Assembly: GCA_900541065.1 (NCBI GenBank)
Contig: UQIE01000007.1
Span: 1-64,000 of the forward strand
Source of the DNA: an uncultured Collinsella sp.
GTDB lineage: Bacteria; Actinomycetota; Coriobacteriia; Coriobacteriales; Coriobacteriaceae
Direction: 5' to 3'
DNA: 64,000 bases
Position 1 is the stretch's first letter, and each line of letters starts with the position of its first letter. Under the pieces are notes generated by a model. The model saw only the letters and a program-made list of their open reading frames with translations. It did no database searches and was not told the DNA's origin. The position numbers were made by a program, and so were the translations under genes. Shown here in pieces: positions 18,657 through 27,832 of the stretch.

Positions 18657-20200
18657 GTGGCCGGAATTGGTTTTGAGCTCAAGCGCCTGTTTAGGCGCAA
18701 GGGCCTGTTTGCCACGATGCGCGCTTACGGCTCGCCGGCATTGTGTGCACGGGCCCGATGCTGCTGGGCGTGCTGCTCCAGGTGGGTATCTTGGTACTGT
18801 GCGGTCTGTGGGGTGTGGGCCGTGCCAACCAGGATCTGCTGGTGTGCATGGTGACCTACACACTGCTGGCCTCTCTTTTGCTCACGAGTTTTTTCTCCAT
18901 GCCGGTCACGCGCTTTTTGGCTGATATGTTGTTTGCCGAGCGCGAGGATGAGATCCTGCCTTCGTTTTGGGGCTCCAACGCCATCATGCTCGTTGCGGGC
19001 ACGGTGCTCTACGGCGTCTTTTTGCTGTTCTCGGGCGCTACGCTGCTGCAGGGGCTGCTGTGCCTGTGGCTGTTCAACATTATGATCGTCAACTGGAGCG
19101 GCATGAGTTACCTCACGGCCATCAAGGATTACCGCGGCATCCTGTGCAGCTTTGCGGCCGCCATTGGCGTGACGTGCCTGTGCGCCCTGGCCGCGCTTGC
19201 GCTGGGACTGCCGCCGGTCGAGGGCCTGTTGGCGTCAATTGCCCTGGGCTACGGCGTCATGCTCGTCTGGGACGTGGTACTGCTGTACCGGTATTTTCCG
19301 CAGAGTGACCGCAGTCCCTTGCCCTTTTTGCAGTGGCTCGATCAGTTTATGCCGCTGGCGCTCACGGGCCTGTTAACCAATCTGGGACTCTTTGCGCACC
19401 TGGTGATTATTTGGGCTGGTCCCATTGGCGTTCAGGTCAAGGGCTTGTTTTATGGTGCGCCCTACTACGATGTGCCGGCGCTGATCGCATTTTTGACGAT
19501 CCTGGTCACGACCGTCAACTTTGTGGTCTCGGTCGAGGTCAACTTCTATCCACGCTACCGCGACTACTACAGTCTGTTCAACGACGGCGGCGTGGTGGGC
19601 GACATCGTGGTGGCAGAGGAGGGGATGCTCTCCACGCTCAACAGCGAGCTGCGCTTTTGCGCGCTCAAACAGTTGTTTGTGACCGCGGCGGTCATCTCGC
19701 TCGAGACCACGGTGCTGTCGGCCTTACCGTTGGGCTTTAACAACCTTATGCACGGGTATTTTCGCACGCTGTGCGTGGGCTATGGCCTGTATGCCGTGGG
19801 CAATACGGTGATGCTCATCTTGCTGTACTTTACCGACTACAAGGGGGCCGTGATGGCATCGGGGCTGTTTGCCGGTGTGGCCGGGCTGGCGACTGCCGTG
19901 TCGTTGCTTTTGCCGCAGCAGTTTTACGGCTTTGGCTTTTTGTTGGGTGCGGCGGTGTTTTTTATCGTGGCGCTGCTGCGGCTCGATACCTATACCGCCA
20001 ACTTGCCGTATCGTATCCTGAGCCAGCAGCCCATTGTGGCGACCGACAAGACGGGTTGCTTTACACACCTGGGCCGCTTGCTCGACCGTGCCGAGCAGCG
20101 CTATGAGGAAGGTCGCCATAAGGGTGAGCCGCATGGTGCGTTTGAGCGCGCAGTAGTTCACGTGTATCGCAACCATTGGGGAGGTTCTGATGACCGATAG
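18657..20200 (+). pseudogene. pelG: PelG-like polysaccharide transporter, frameshifted
   Basis: The GTG at 18657 (ribosome-binding site GAGAGGGGGAG) opens with AGIGFELKRLFRRKGLFATM, the standard PelG N-terminus. After RAYG (codon 25, ending at 18731) the frame is lost, and the family sequence resumes in the next frame as AGIVCTGPMLLGVLLQVGI from about 18734. One missing base near 18732-18734 explains this; with it restored the product would be about 514 residues with some 12 membrane segments, a MATE/Wzx-like exporter. All sequence after the shift is open to 20200. It may be a real mutation, a phase-variable or recoded site, or a base-call error. A GTG at 18743 could give a shortened protein. 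Confidence 0.8.
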
Positions 20201-21959
20201 AATGATGTCCCGCCGTCGCCTGTTTGAGGCGGCTGCCGGTGCGCTGTTGCTTTCGGGCTGCTCGGTGCAGGAAGACTCCTCGACCAAAAAGGTCAAAAAG
20301 CAGGACAAGATTAAAAAGGCCGAGGCCTCCGATCAGTCCAAGCATCTTCGCGATAAAGATGAGCTGTACGAGGTCTACGACGACTCGGGTATTGTGACCA
20401 TGTACCTGACGGTCTCACGCGGCAACAGCTCCGAGAACACCGACCACAGCTGGGCCGAGATCAACACGTACTCGGTGTATGACTATGCCGACATGGGCGT
20501 GACGCGCTATCAGGTTATGGGCCTGCTGCAGCTGGGCGACGAAGACGGCCCGGTGGCCGGCGAGGTTGGCTATGGCGAGGAAGCGCCCAATGCCACCGTG
20601 CAGGTGCGCGGTCAGACATCGAGCAACAACTCGCAAAAGAATTACAAGGTGGAGCTAAAAAAGGGCAAGGGTACCTGGCGCCAACAGCGCGCGATTGCGC
20701 TCAACAAGCACATGGGCGAGGGTATGCGTTTTCGCAACAAGATGGCCTACGACCTTATTCGCGGGATTCCCCAGATGATGGGCCTGCGCACGCAGTTTGT
20801 GCATCTGTGGGTGTGCGACCAGACCGAAAAGTCCAACGATACCTTTCAGGACTACGGCCTGTTTACACAGGTGGAGCAGCTCAACAAGACGGCGCTTAAG
20901 GCACATGGCCTGGATAAGAACGGGCATCTGTACAAGGTGAACAGCTTCGATTTCCATCGCTGCGAGGACACCATTAAGCTTGCTGACGACCCCGACTACA
21001 ACCAGGCAAACTTTGAGGGCATGCTCGAGATTAAGGGCGATTCGGACCACACCAAGCTCATCGAGATGCTCGATGCGCTCAACGACGAATCGCAAAAGAT
21101 CGACGATGTGCTCGGCACCTACTTTGATACTGAGAATCTGGTCTATTGGCTGGCGTTTCAGATTCTGACGGGCAACTGCGATACGCAGAACCGTAACTGC
21201 TATCTGTACAGCTCGCTCAACTCAAATACCTGGTACTTTTTAGATTGGGACAACGACGGCATGCTGCGCAAGCTGGAGCTGTCTCTTACGGGGTTCTCGG
21301 ACTATGCGAGCTGGGAGCGCGGCGCAAGCAACTACTGGGGCAACGTACTGTTCAATCGTGCGCTGCGCAGCAAATCGTTTCGCAGCGAGCTCGACCGCGC
21401 CGTCAAGGACCTGCGCTCGTATATGACCGAGGCACGCCTAAGCAAGATGATCAAGCACTACCGCGAGGTGACTGAATCCCTGGTCTTTGCTTCGCCCGAT
21501 ATCGACCATCTGCCTGTCACCAAGGACCAATACGAGCAGATCGCCGTAACGATTCCCTCCGAGATCGAGGAGAACTACAAGAGCTTTCGCGAGAGTTTTA
21601 AAAAGCCCATGCCGTTCTACATCGGCGTGCCGCAGATCGATAACGGTAAGCTGCGCATTAACTGGGATGCGTCCTACGACTTTGAGGCGCGCGACATTCG
21701 CTACACCGTAGAGCTTGCGCGCGACTATGCCATAAGCGACGTGGTCTTTAAGGCCGAGGACGTGCTGCTTCCCGAGGTGACCTGCGATGCGCCCGATGCC
21801 GGCCAGTATTTTGTGCGCGTGCGTGCCACCAACTCCGACGGTTATAGGCAAGATGCGTTTGACTACTATGTGACTGACGACGGCAAGCACTACGGCATGA
21901 AGTGTTTTTACGTGCAAGACGGCGGTAAGGTCGTGGAGGACACGTATGAGGAGGGCTAG
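20190..21959 (+). CDS. CotH-kinase family lipoprotein of the Pel-like operon
   Basis: 589 residues, overlapping the end of pelG by 11 bp. The N-terminus MSRRRLF plus a hydrophobic run ending LLLSGC is a lipoprotein signal with a twin-arginine-like start. A Lys/Asp-rich linker is followed by a CotH-type kinase domain (FRNKMAYDLIRG near residue 180; YGLFTQVEQLN; DTQNRNCYLY; WYFLDWDND near residue 350). The C-terminus looks like a fibronectin-type beta domain. CotH proteins phosphorylate extracellular protein targets such as spore-coat proteins. CotH, VTC and DUF4956 genes often travel with Gram-positive pel genes, but their role in that setting is unknown to me. Confidence 0.8.
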   Translation: MTDRMMSRRRLFEAAAGALLLSGCSVQEDSSTKKVKKQDKIKKAEASDQSKHLRDKDELYEVYDDSGIVTMYLTVSRGNSSENTDHSWAEINTYSVYDYADMGVTRYQVMGLLQLGDEDGPVAGEVGYGEEAPNATVQVRGQTSSNNSQKNYKVELKKGKGTWRQQRAIALNKHMGEGMRFRNKMAYDLIRGIPQMMGLRTQFVHLWVCDQTEKSNDTFQDYGLFTQVEQLNKTALKAHGLDKNGHLYKVNSFDFHRCEDTIKLADDPDYNQANFEGMLEIKGDSDHTKLIEMLDALNDESQKIDDVLGTYFDTENLVYWLAFQILTGNCDTQNRNCYLYSSLNSNTWYFLDWDNDGMLRKLELSLTGFSDYASWERGASNYWGNVLFNRALRSKSFRSELDRAVKDLRSYMTEARLSKMIKHYREVTESLVFASPDIDHLPVTKDQYEQIAVTIPSEIEENYKSFRESFKKPMPFYIGVPQIDNGKLRINWDASYDFEARDIRYTVELARDYAISDVVFKAEDVLLPEVTCDAPDAGQYFVRVRATNSDGYRQDAFDYYVTDDGKHYGMKCFYVQDGGKVVEDTYEEG

Positions 21960-22737
21960 CGCGCTGCTTGAGCGCTTGGCGGCTCCGCCTGTACGTACCA
22001 CGCAGGAGCGTTACCGCCACGAGCTCAAATATCTCATTAACGAGGGCGAGCACTCCGCGCTTGCCTGTCGCATGGCGCCGGTTTTTAAACTGGACAAGCA
22101 TGCGCGGGCGGGTGGTTACACCATTCGCAGCCTGTATTTTGACGACTACTGCAACTCGGCCTACGAGGAAAAAGACGCCGGCATTCTCATGCGCAAAAAG
22201 TATCGCGTGCGCATCTATAACGGCAGCGACAAGGTGATTAAGCTTGAGCGCAAAAAGAAGTACGGCAGCTGGATCTACAAGGAGGACGCGCCGCTTACGC
22301 GCGGCGAGTTTGAGCAGATTTTGGCTGGCGACTACGGCTTTTTGCTGAGGAGCACCTATCCGCTCTGTCGCGAGTTCTACATCGAGTGCATCTGCAACAT
22401 GATGCGCCCGCGGACCATCGTGGACTACGAGCGCGAGCCGTGGGTGATGGATGAGGGCACCGTGCGCATTACGTTTGACATGAACGTGCGTGCCGCGGTG
22501 GGAAGCTTCGATATCTTTGACGCGACGCTGCCCGCGCTGCCGGTCCTGGAGCCCGGCAAGCTAGTGATGGAGGTCAAGTTTACGGAGTTTTGCCCGCAGC
22601 TGGTGCGCGATATGGTGCCGCCGGGCGCAGCCGAGCTTACGGCGGTCTCCAAGTACTGCCTGTGCTACGACAAGACCGCCTACCTTCGCGGATTTAACTA
22701 CTGGGAATCGGATTTTGGGAACCGAGGGAATATTTAG
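21946..22737 (+). CDS. VTC-domain (polyphosphate polymerase-like) protein
   Basis: 263 residues, overlapping the CotH gene by 14 bp. The VTC fold is marked by RYRHELKYLI near residue 26, then SLYFDDYCNSAYEEK, the basic pair KKYRVRIYNG and KLERKKKYGSWIYK, and the acidic VMEVKFTEF near residue 205. These are the positions of the catalytic tunnel residues in VTC-type triphosphate-tunnel enzymes. It could make polyphosphate or another phosphorylated product. It is always close to the DUF4956 gene in clusters of this kind, which suggests that the pair works together at the membrane. Confidence 0.85.
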   Translation: MRRASALLERLAAPPVRTTQERYRHELKYLINEGEHSALACRMAPVFKLDKHARAGGYTIRSLYFDDYCNSAYEEKDAGILMRKKYRVRIYNGSDKVIKLERKKKYGSWIYKEDAPLTRGEFEQILAGDYGFLLRSTYPLCREFYIECICNMMRPRTIVDYEREPWVMDEGTVRITFDMNVRAAVGSFDIFDATLPALPVLEPGKLVMEVKFTEFCPQLVRDMVPPGAAELTAVSKYCLCYDKTAYLRGFNYWESDFGNRGNI

Positions 22738-22740
22738 ACC

Positions 22741-23406
22741 ATGAGCACCAGGGACTTTTTTAAGAACTCCGTTTTGGAGGCGTTTGGCCAGGTCGACCCT
22801 GCCAAGATTGGCCTGTCGCTGCTCGTGGCGCTCGCCATGGGCATCCTGATCTATTACGTCTACAAGCGCTTTTTTACCGGCGTGGTGTATTCGCGTAGCT
22901 TTGCCGTGACGCTTGTGGGCATGTGCGTGCTCACCTGCATGGTCACGCTCGCGATCTCGACGAACGTGGTCATCTCGCTCGGTATGGTCGGTGCTCTGTC
23001 CATCGTCCGCTACCGTACGGCGGTCAAGGACCCGCTCGACCTGCTGTATCTGTTTTGGGCCATTACCACGGGCATTACGGCGGGAGCCGGCATGTATGCG
23101 CTCGTGGCGCTCACGGCGGTGGTGATCGTGGTGATGATCGCCGGCTTTGCGAGCCACCAGGACAAGGCGCGCGTGTACATGATGGTTATCCACTACAAGG
23201 GCCAGACCACCGGCGACGATATCGTGCGTGCATTTGGGCGCACCAAGTTCACCGTTAAGTCCAAGACTATGCGCGGCGACAAGGTCGAAATGGCCGCCGA
23301 GGTGTTCTCGGATGGTGTAGATATGCCCTATGCTGACGCCATTCGCGCGCTCGACGGCGTGGAAGACCTAACGTTGATCCAATACAACGGCGAATATCAC
23401 GGGTAG
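22741..23406 (+). CDS. DUF4956 membrane protein
   Basis: 221 residues with three to four membrane segments in the first 140 residues (GLSLLVALAMGILIYYVYKR; TLVGMCVLTCMVTLAIS; two more at about 105-140). The conserved cytosolic-loop motif is GALSIVRYRTAVKDPLDLLY. A soluble C-terminal domain follows. It matches DUF4956, a family regularly paired with VTC-domain proteins. It is the last gene of the operon, 3 bp after the VTC gene. A short GC-rich hairpin (TCCGGCGTT/AACGCCGGA, 23456-23479) may end the transcript. Confidence 0.85.
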   Translation: MSTRDFFKNSVLEAFGQVDPAKIGLSLLVALAMGILIYYVYKRFFTGVVYSRSFAVTLVGMCVLTCMVTLAISTNVVISLGMVGALSIVRYRTAVKDPLDLLYLFWAITTGITAGAGMYALVALTAVVIVVMIAGFASHQDKARVYMMVIHYKGQTTGDDIVRAFGRTKFTVKSKTMRGDKVEMAAEVFSDGVDMPYADAIRALDGVEDLTLIQYNGEYHG

Positions 23407-23525
23407 AACCCTAGCGAGCAGATCGCCCGGCAGATGCCCGCGCAGCGTCGAGCAGTCCGGCGTTCGTCAGAACGCCGGAACGAACAGGTATCATGGTGAA
23501 AGCGATTTCAATGACAGGGGTGCTC

Positions 23526-24506
23526 GTGGTAAAGATGAAAGATGTGGCCGAGCTGGCGGGCGTTTCGAGCGCCGCCGTCTCGCGCTACCTCAACGGTGGA
23601 TACATATCGGCGGACAAGGCCGAGCGCATTAAGCAGGCGATTGAGCTGACCGGATACGTGCGATCTAGTCAGGCGCGCGCGCTGCGCACCGGTTCCACCA
23701 AGCTCATCGGCGTCATCGTACCTAAGATCAACTCGGAATCCGTGAGCCGCATTACCGCCGGCATTGGTCAGGTGCTCGGTCGCCGTGGCTACCAGATGCT
23801 GCTTGCCAACACCGACAACGCGGCCGATCGTGAGCTCGAATACCTCGATTTATTCCAAAACCACCCGGTTGACGGCATTGTTCTGGTGGCAACTATGATC
23901 ACCGACGAGCACCGTCGCGCGATTGAGTCGTGCCGTGTGCCCATTGTGTTGATCGGCCAACATGTCGAGGGCGCGGCGTGCGTCTATCACGACGATTACG
24001 AGGCTGCCTTTGAGCTCGGCCGTGCGCTTGCGGGTCGGGTGGATGGCAAGATCGCCTACATCGGAGTTACCGAAGAGGGCCGCGCGGCCGGTTATGACCG
24101 CCGTCGCGGTTTTGAGGCCGGCTTGCGCGCCGCGGGTAACCCGCTCGATGCCGCCTTGATTCGCCTGGGCTCGTTTACGCTCGACTCGGGCTATCGCGCT
24201 GCGCGCGAGCTGCTTGCCGATGCCCCCGATGTTTCGTTTATCGCGTGCGCGACCGACACTATGGCTGCCGGCGCCCTGCGCGCTCTTGACGAGGTGCGTG
24301 GCATGGGCGAGGGCGTGCGTCGCGTGAGCGGCTTCGGCGACAACGCATTTTTGCGCGCGCTGACGGGCGGCATTCCCACCGTGCATTACGGCTACCTGAC
24401 CAGCGGCGTTGAGGCGACCAATATGTTGCTCAACGCGCTCGATGGCGAGGAGGGGGAGAGCGGTCTCAAGACGCTCAAGCTCGGCCATCAGCTTATGAAT
24501 GTCTAG
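23526..24506 (+). CDS. scrR: LacI-family regulator, probable sucrose repressor
   Basis: 326 residues from the GTG at 23526 (in-frame upstream starts at 23493 and 23511 are possible; ATG 23535 is also plausible). The helix-turn-helix is MKDVAELAGVSSAAVSRYLN, followed by the hinge and a periplasmic-binding-protein-like effector domain. It precedes a sucrose PTS permease gene, and the intervening region holds two copies of a LacI-type operator. It therefore probably represses the downstream PTS and hydrolase genes and responds to a sucrose-derived sugar phosphate or fructose. The name is inferred from context. Confidence 0.8.
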   Translation: MVKMKDVAELAGVSSAAVSRYLNGGYISADKAERIKQAIELTGYVRSSQARALRTGSTKLIGVIVPKINSESVSRITAGIGQVLGRRGYQMLLANTDNAADRELEYLDLFQNHPVDGIVLVATMITDEHRRAIESCRVPIVLIGQHVEGAACVYHDDYEAAFELGRALAGRVDGKIAYIGVTEEGRAAGYDRRRGFEAGLRAAGNPLDAALIRLGSFTLDSGYRAARELLADAPDVSFIACATDTMAAGALRALDEVRGMGEGVRRVSGFGDNAFLRALTGGIPTVHYGYLTSGVEATNMLLNALDGEEGESGLKTLKLGHQLMNV

Positions 24507-24594
24507 GCCTTGGGCACGTCTGCCTGCCTCTGAGACCCCTGTTTTTACTTCAAAACTACCTTTCGCCGGCTTTTTCCTACCGTTCACCTTACTA

Positions 24595-24636
24595 TGAAAA
24601 CGATTACAGTCATATCAAACTGAAAACGATTACAGT
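24595..24636 (+). promoter_or_regulatory. Tandem LacI-type operators before the sucrose PTS gene
   Basis: Two perfect copies of TGAAAACGATTACAGT at 24595-24610 and 24621-24636, 26 bp apart and so on roughly the same helix face. The core AAACGATT resembles operators of sucrose/CcpA-like LacI proteins. Confidence 0.75.
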
Positions 24637-24690
24637 GTAAGTGTCAAAGATGGCCGGGTGCTGATGCGCCCGTTGGAGGAAAGGGAAGTC

Positions 24691-26091
24691 ATGGACTACC
24701 GCAAATCAGCCCAAGAGGTGCTCGACAACATCGGTGGCGCCGACAACGTTGTTTCGGCCGCACACTGCGCCACGCGTCTGCGCCTGGTGATTGCCGATAA
24801 TTCCAAGGTTAACAAGGAGGCCATCGAGAATGTCGATGGCGCCAAGGGCGTCTTTGAGGCCCAGGGCCAGCTGCAGATTATTTTTGGCACCGGCACCGTC
24901 AACAAGGTCTACGAGGAGTTCATCGCGCTCAGTGGCGTCGAGGCTGCTACCAAGGCCGAGGTCAAGGAGGCCGCGGCGCAGCAGCAGAACATCTTTATGC
25001 GTGCCATTAAGGTGCTCGGCGACGTCTTTGTCCCCATCATCCCCGCCATCGTGGCTTCGGGCCTGCTGCTGGGCATTATGAGCGCCCTCAACTTTATGGC
25101 CTCCAACGGCTTTATCGCGCTCGACACCAATAGCTTTATTTATAAGATCGCCGACCTGGTCTCGGGCACGTCCTTTGGCATTCTGCAGATCCTAATCGGT
25201 TACTCCGCGGCTAAGGCCTTTGGCGCCAACCCGTACCTGGGTGCCGTCGTCGGCGGTGCGTTCATCAACTCCTCGCTGCAGAGCGCCTACACGGTTGCCT
25301 CCGAGGGCGTGCAGACCATGGTCACCGTCATCCCCGGCGTGTACAGCTTTGAGTGGGTCGGCTATCAGGGCCATGTGATCCCCATCGTCATCGCCTGCGC
25401 AATTTTGGCCTTCCTCGAGAAGCGCCTGCACAAGATCGTTCCCGAGATGTTCGACCTCTTTGTGACCCCGCTCGTCTCGGTGTTCGTGACCGTGCTCGTG
25501 ACGCTTGTTGCCGTCGGCCCCATCTTTGTCTGGGCCGAGAACGCCATCCTCGGTCTGATCCAGGCCCTGCTGACCCTGCCCTTCGGCATCGGTTCCTTTA
25601 TCGTCGGCCTGTTCTATGCTCCCACGGTCGTTACCGGTATCCACCAGATGTACACCGCCATCGACCTGGGCCAGCTTGCCCAGTACGGCGTGACCTACTG
25701 GCTGCCCATCGCCAGTGCTGCCAACATCGCCCAGGGTGGCGCCGCGCTCGCCGTTGCCTTTAAGACCCGCGATGCCAAGATTAAGGGCCTGGCGCTTCCT
25801 TCGGCTCTGTCCGCCTTCATGGGCATTACCGAGCCGGCCATCTTTGGTGTGAACCTGCGCTTCTTTAAGCCCTTCATCGCCGGCTGCATCGGCGGCGGTT
25901 GCGGTGCCCTGGTCTGCGCGCTCACCTCGCTTGCCGCTTCCGGCACCGGCGTTACCGGCATCTTCGGTATCCTGCTGTGCCTGGCCCAACCCGTGCAGTA
26001 CGCGATCATGTTTGCGGTCGCCGCGCTGGTTTCCTTTGGCGTCTCGTTTGTCCTGTATAAGGACGAGCCCAAGGCTTCCGAGCAGGCCTAA
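24691..26091 (+). CDS. scrA: PTS sucrose-type EIIBC permease
   Basis: 466 residues from the ATG after GGAGGAAAGGGAAG. The EIIB domain (residues 1-90) has the phosphorylated Cys in AAHCATRLRLV (C29). The EIIC domain (about 100-460) has some ten membrane segments and the ITEPAIFGVNLRF motif. No EIIA domain is attached, as is common for sucrose and trehalose permeases that borrow EIIA(Glc). With a GH32 hydrolase next door, sucrose is the likely substrate; uptake would yield sucrose-6-phosphate. A GC-rich hairpin with a short T-run follows. Confidence 0.88.
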   Translation: MDYRKSAQEVLDNIGGADNVVSAAHCATRLRLVIADNSKVNKEAIENVDGAKGVFEAQGQLQIIFGTGTVNKVYEEFIALSGVEAATKAEVKEAAAQQQNIFMRAIKVLGDVFVPIIPAIVASGLLLGIMSALNFMASNGFIALDTNSFIYKIADLVSGTSFGILQILIGYSAAKAFGANPYLGAVVGGAFINSSLQSAYTVASEGVQTMVTVIPGVYSFEWVGYQGHVIPIVIACAILAFLEKRLHKIVPEMFDLFVTPLVSVFVTVLVTLVAVGPIFVWAENAILGLIQALLTLPFGIGSFIVGLFYAPTVVTGIHQMYTAIDLGQLAQYGVTYWLPIASAANIAQGGAALAVAFKTRDAKIKGLALPSALSAFMGITEPAIFGVNLRFFKPFIAGCIGGGCGALVCALTSLAASGTGVTGIFGILLCLAQPVQYAIMFAVAALVSFGVSFVLYKDEPKASEQA

Positions 26092-26111
26092 GAGCTTTTG
26101 ATTGAGGGGAT

Positions 26112-26140
26112 GCCCGCGGGTTGTTTACTCGCGGGCGTTT
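26112..26140 (+). terminator. Hairpin between scrA and scrB
   Basis: GCCCGCG/CGCGGGC stem followed by GTTT. The short T-run suggests partial termination, which would set a permease-to-hydrolase ratio. Confidence 0.5.
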
Positions 26141-26198
26141 CCCGTATCTGGCGCCGATCTCTGGTGCTTTGTTACTTTCGATCCGTTAGGACTTTGAT

Positions 26199-27737
26199 AT
26201 GTCTAATGCCCTTGGTCGCGACCTTGCAAAGCTGGTCGCCGCTGTTGACGCTGCCGCCTCTGGGTGCGGTCATGGCGCGTATGGTCAGCGCTTCCATATT
26301 ATGCCGCCGGCGGGTTGGTTCAACGACCCCAACGGTCTTTGCCAAGCGGGCGGCGTGTTCCACGCTTATTTTCAATATGCGCCGTTTGATGTCGAGGGCG
26401 GCGTTAAGGCCTGGGGCCATGCCACAAGCCGCGACCTTATGAACTGGGAATATGTTGGCGCCCCGCTGCTGCCCGACGAGCCGTTCGATTGCCATGGCGT
26501 GTATTCAGGCTCCGCGCTTGCCGAGGACGGCCGCATTCGCGTGCTCTATACGGGCAACGTTAAGCTTTCCGATGCGGACGGCACGTACGACTACGTCAAT
26601 ACCGGCCGTCGCGCCGATACTATTTATGTCGAGAGCGTTGATGGCCTTGCCGGTCGGGAGTTCAGCCAAAAGCGCGTGGTGCTGGCGTCCGAGGATTATC
26701 CCGAGGATTTGACCTGCCATGTGCGCGATCCCAAGGTGTGGCGTGACGCGGACGGGCGCTATCACATGGTGCTGGGCGCGCGTCGTCGCGTGGATGGGCC
26801 GCATGTCGAGAGCCGGTTTTGTGCGATGCACGGTGAAGGTGCCGGGCGCGATGTGGGTGAGATCCTCGTTTATGGCTCGGCCGATATGCTGAGCTGGGAG
26901 CCCGAGAGCCGTGTGTCTACGTCCGAGCGTTTTGGCTTTATGTGGGAGTGCCCCGGCTATATCGAGCTTGATGCGAATGGCGATACCGCTGCATTTTTGT
27001 CGTTTTCGCCCCAGGGTCTTGAGGGCGGTCGTTGGGACCGCGGCAATGTGTATGCCGCTGGCTACATGTCTGTATCGGGCGACATTACGGGTGGCAAGGA
27101 CGCTTATGAACTGGGCGAGTTCCGCCTGTGGGACGCTGGTTTTGACTTCTATGCTCCGCAGGAGTTCACGGCCGAGGACGGTCGCCATATTCTAATCGGC
27201 TGGATGGGCATGCCCGATGAGCCGACCTATGGCAACGCGCCTACCGTGGCGTGCGGCTGGCAGCACTGCATGACGGTGCCGCGTGAGCTTACAGCCGGTG
27301 CCGGCGGCGTAGTGCTGCAGCAGCCGGCGCGCGAGATTGAGCTCCATTATGCCTCGGTGCGTGTGGGGGAGGGCTCGTTGGGGGTTGCCGGCGATACCTG
27401 CTTTGACGTTGTTGTTGACGGTGTCGACGGCGCGTTTACCGCGACCGTTGATGGCGAGCTAAAGCTGGCGCTTGTGCCCGCTGGGGACGAACTGCCCTCG
27501 CGCTTTGAGATGCGATTTACCGATGGGGGTCGCGCTTCTGCCGGCTGCGGTCGTACCATGCGCTGGGAGTCCATCGACGAGGTCCGTAATGTGCGCATTG
27601 TTGGTGATGTCTCGTCGGTCGAGGTGTTTGTGAATGATGGCGCGCTCGTGTTTTCGACGCGCATCTATCCCGAGGCCTATGGCGTGACCGTTGACGCTCC
27701 GGGTGCGAGCGTGAACTATCACACGCTCAACATCTAG
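26199..27737 (+). CDS. scrB: GH32 sucrose-6-phosphate hydrolase / beta-fructofuranosidase
   Basis: 512 residues. The GH32 nucleophile motif WFNDPNG lies near residue 34, the RDPKVW motif near residue 180 and the acid/base WECPGY near residue 250. A C-terminal beta-sandwich follows. No signal peptide is present, so it acts inside the cell, consistent with hydrolysis of the sucrose-6-phosphate delivered by the adjacent PTS. It ends at a strong terminator hairpin. Confidence 0.92.
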   Translation: MSNALGRDLAKLVAAVDAAASGCGHGAYGQRFHIMPPAGWFNDPNGLCQAGGVFHAYFQYAPFDVEGGVKAWGHATSRDLMNWEYVGAPLLPDEPFDCHGVYSGSALAEDGRIRVLYTGNVKLSDADGTYDYVNTGRRADTIYVESVDGLAGREFSQKRVVLASEDYPEDLTCHVRDPKVWRDADGRYHMVLGARRRVDGPHVESRFCAMHGEGAGRDVGEILVYGSADMLSWEPESRVSTSERFGFMWECPGYIELDANGDTAAFLSFSPQGLEGGRWDRGNVYAAGYMSVSGDITGGKDAYELGEFRLWDAGFDFYAPQEFTAEDGRHILIGWMGMPDEPTYGNAPTVACGWQHCMTVPRELTAGAGGVVLQQPAREIELHYASVRVGEGSLGVAGDTCFDVVVDGVDGAFTATVDGELKLALVPAGDELPSRFEMRFTDGGRASAGCGRTMRWESIDEVRNVRIVGDVSSVEVFVNDGALVFSTRIYPEAYGVTVDAPGASVNYHTLNI

Positions 27738-27775
27738 GCGTTTCGTCGCATATCGGCGCTATACTGCAGCCGTTG

Positions 27776-27811
27776 CCCACGATGAGGGGAACACCCGCAT
27801 CGTGGGTTTTT
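27776..27811 (+). terminator. scrB intrinsic terminator
   Basis: CCCACGATG (27776-27784) pairs with CATCGTGGG (27798-27806), followed by TTTTTG. Confidence 0.8.
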
Positions 27812-27832
27812 GTTTTGAAGGGACGGTACCGC

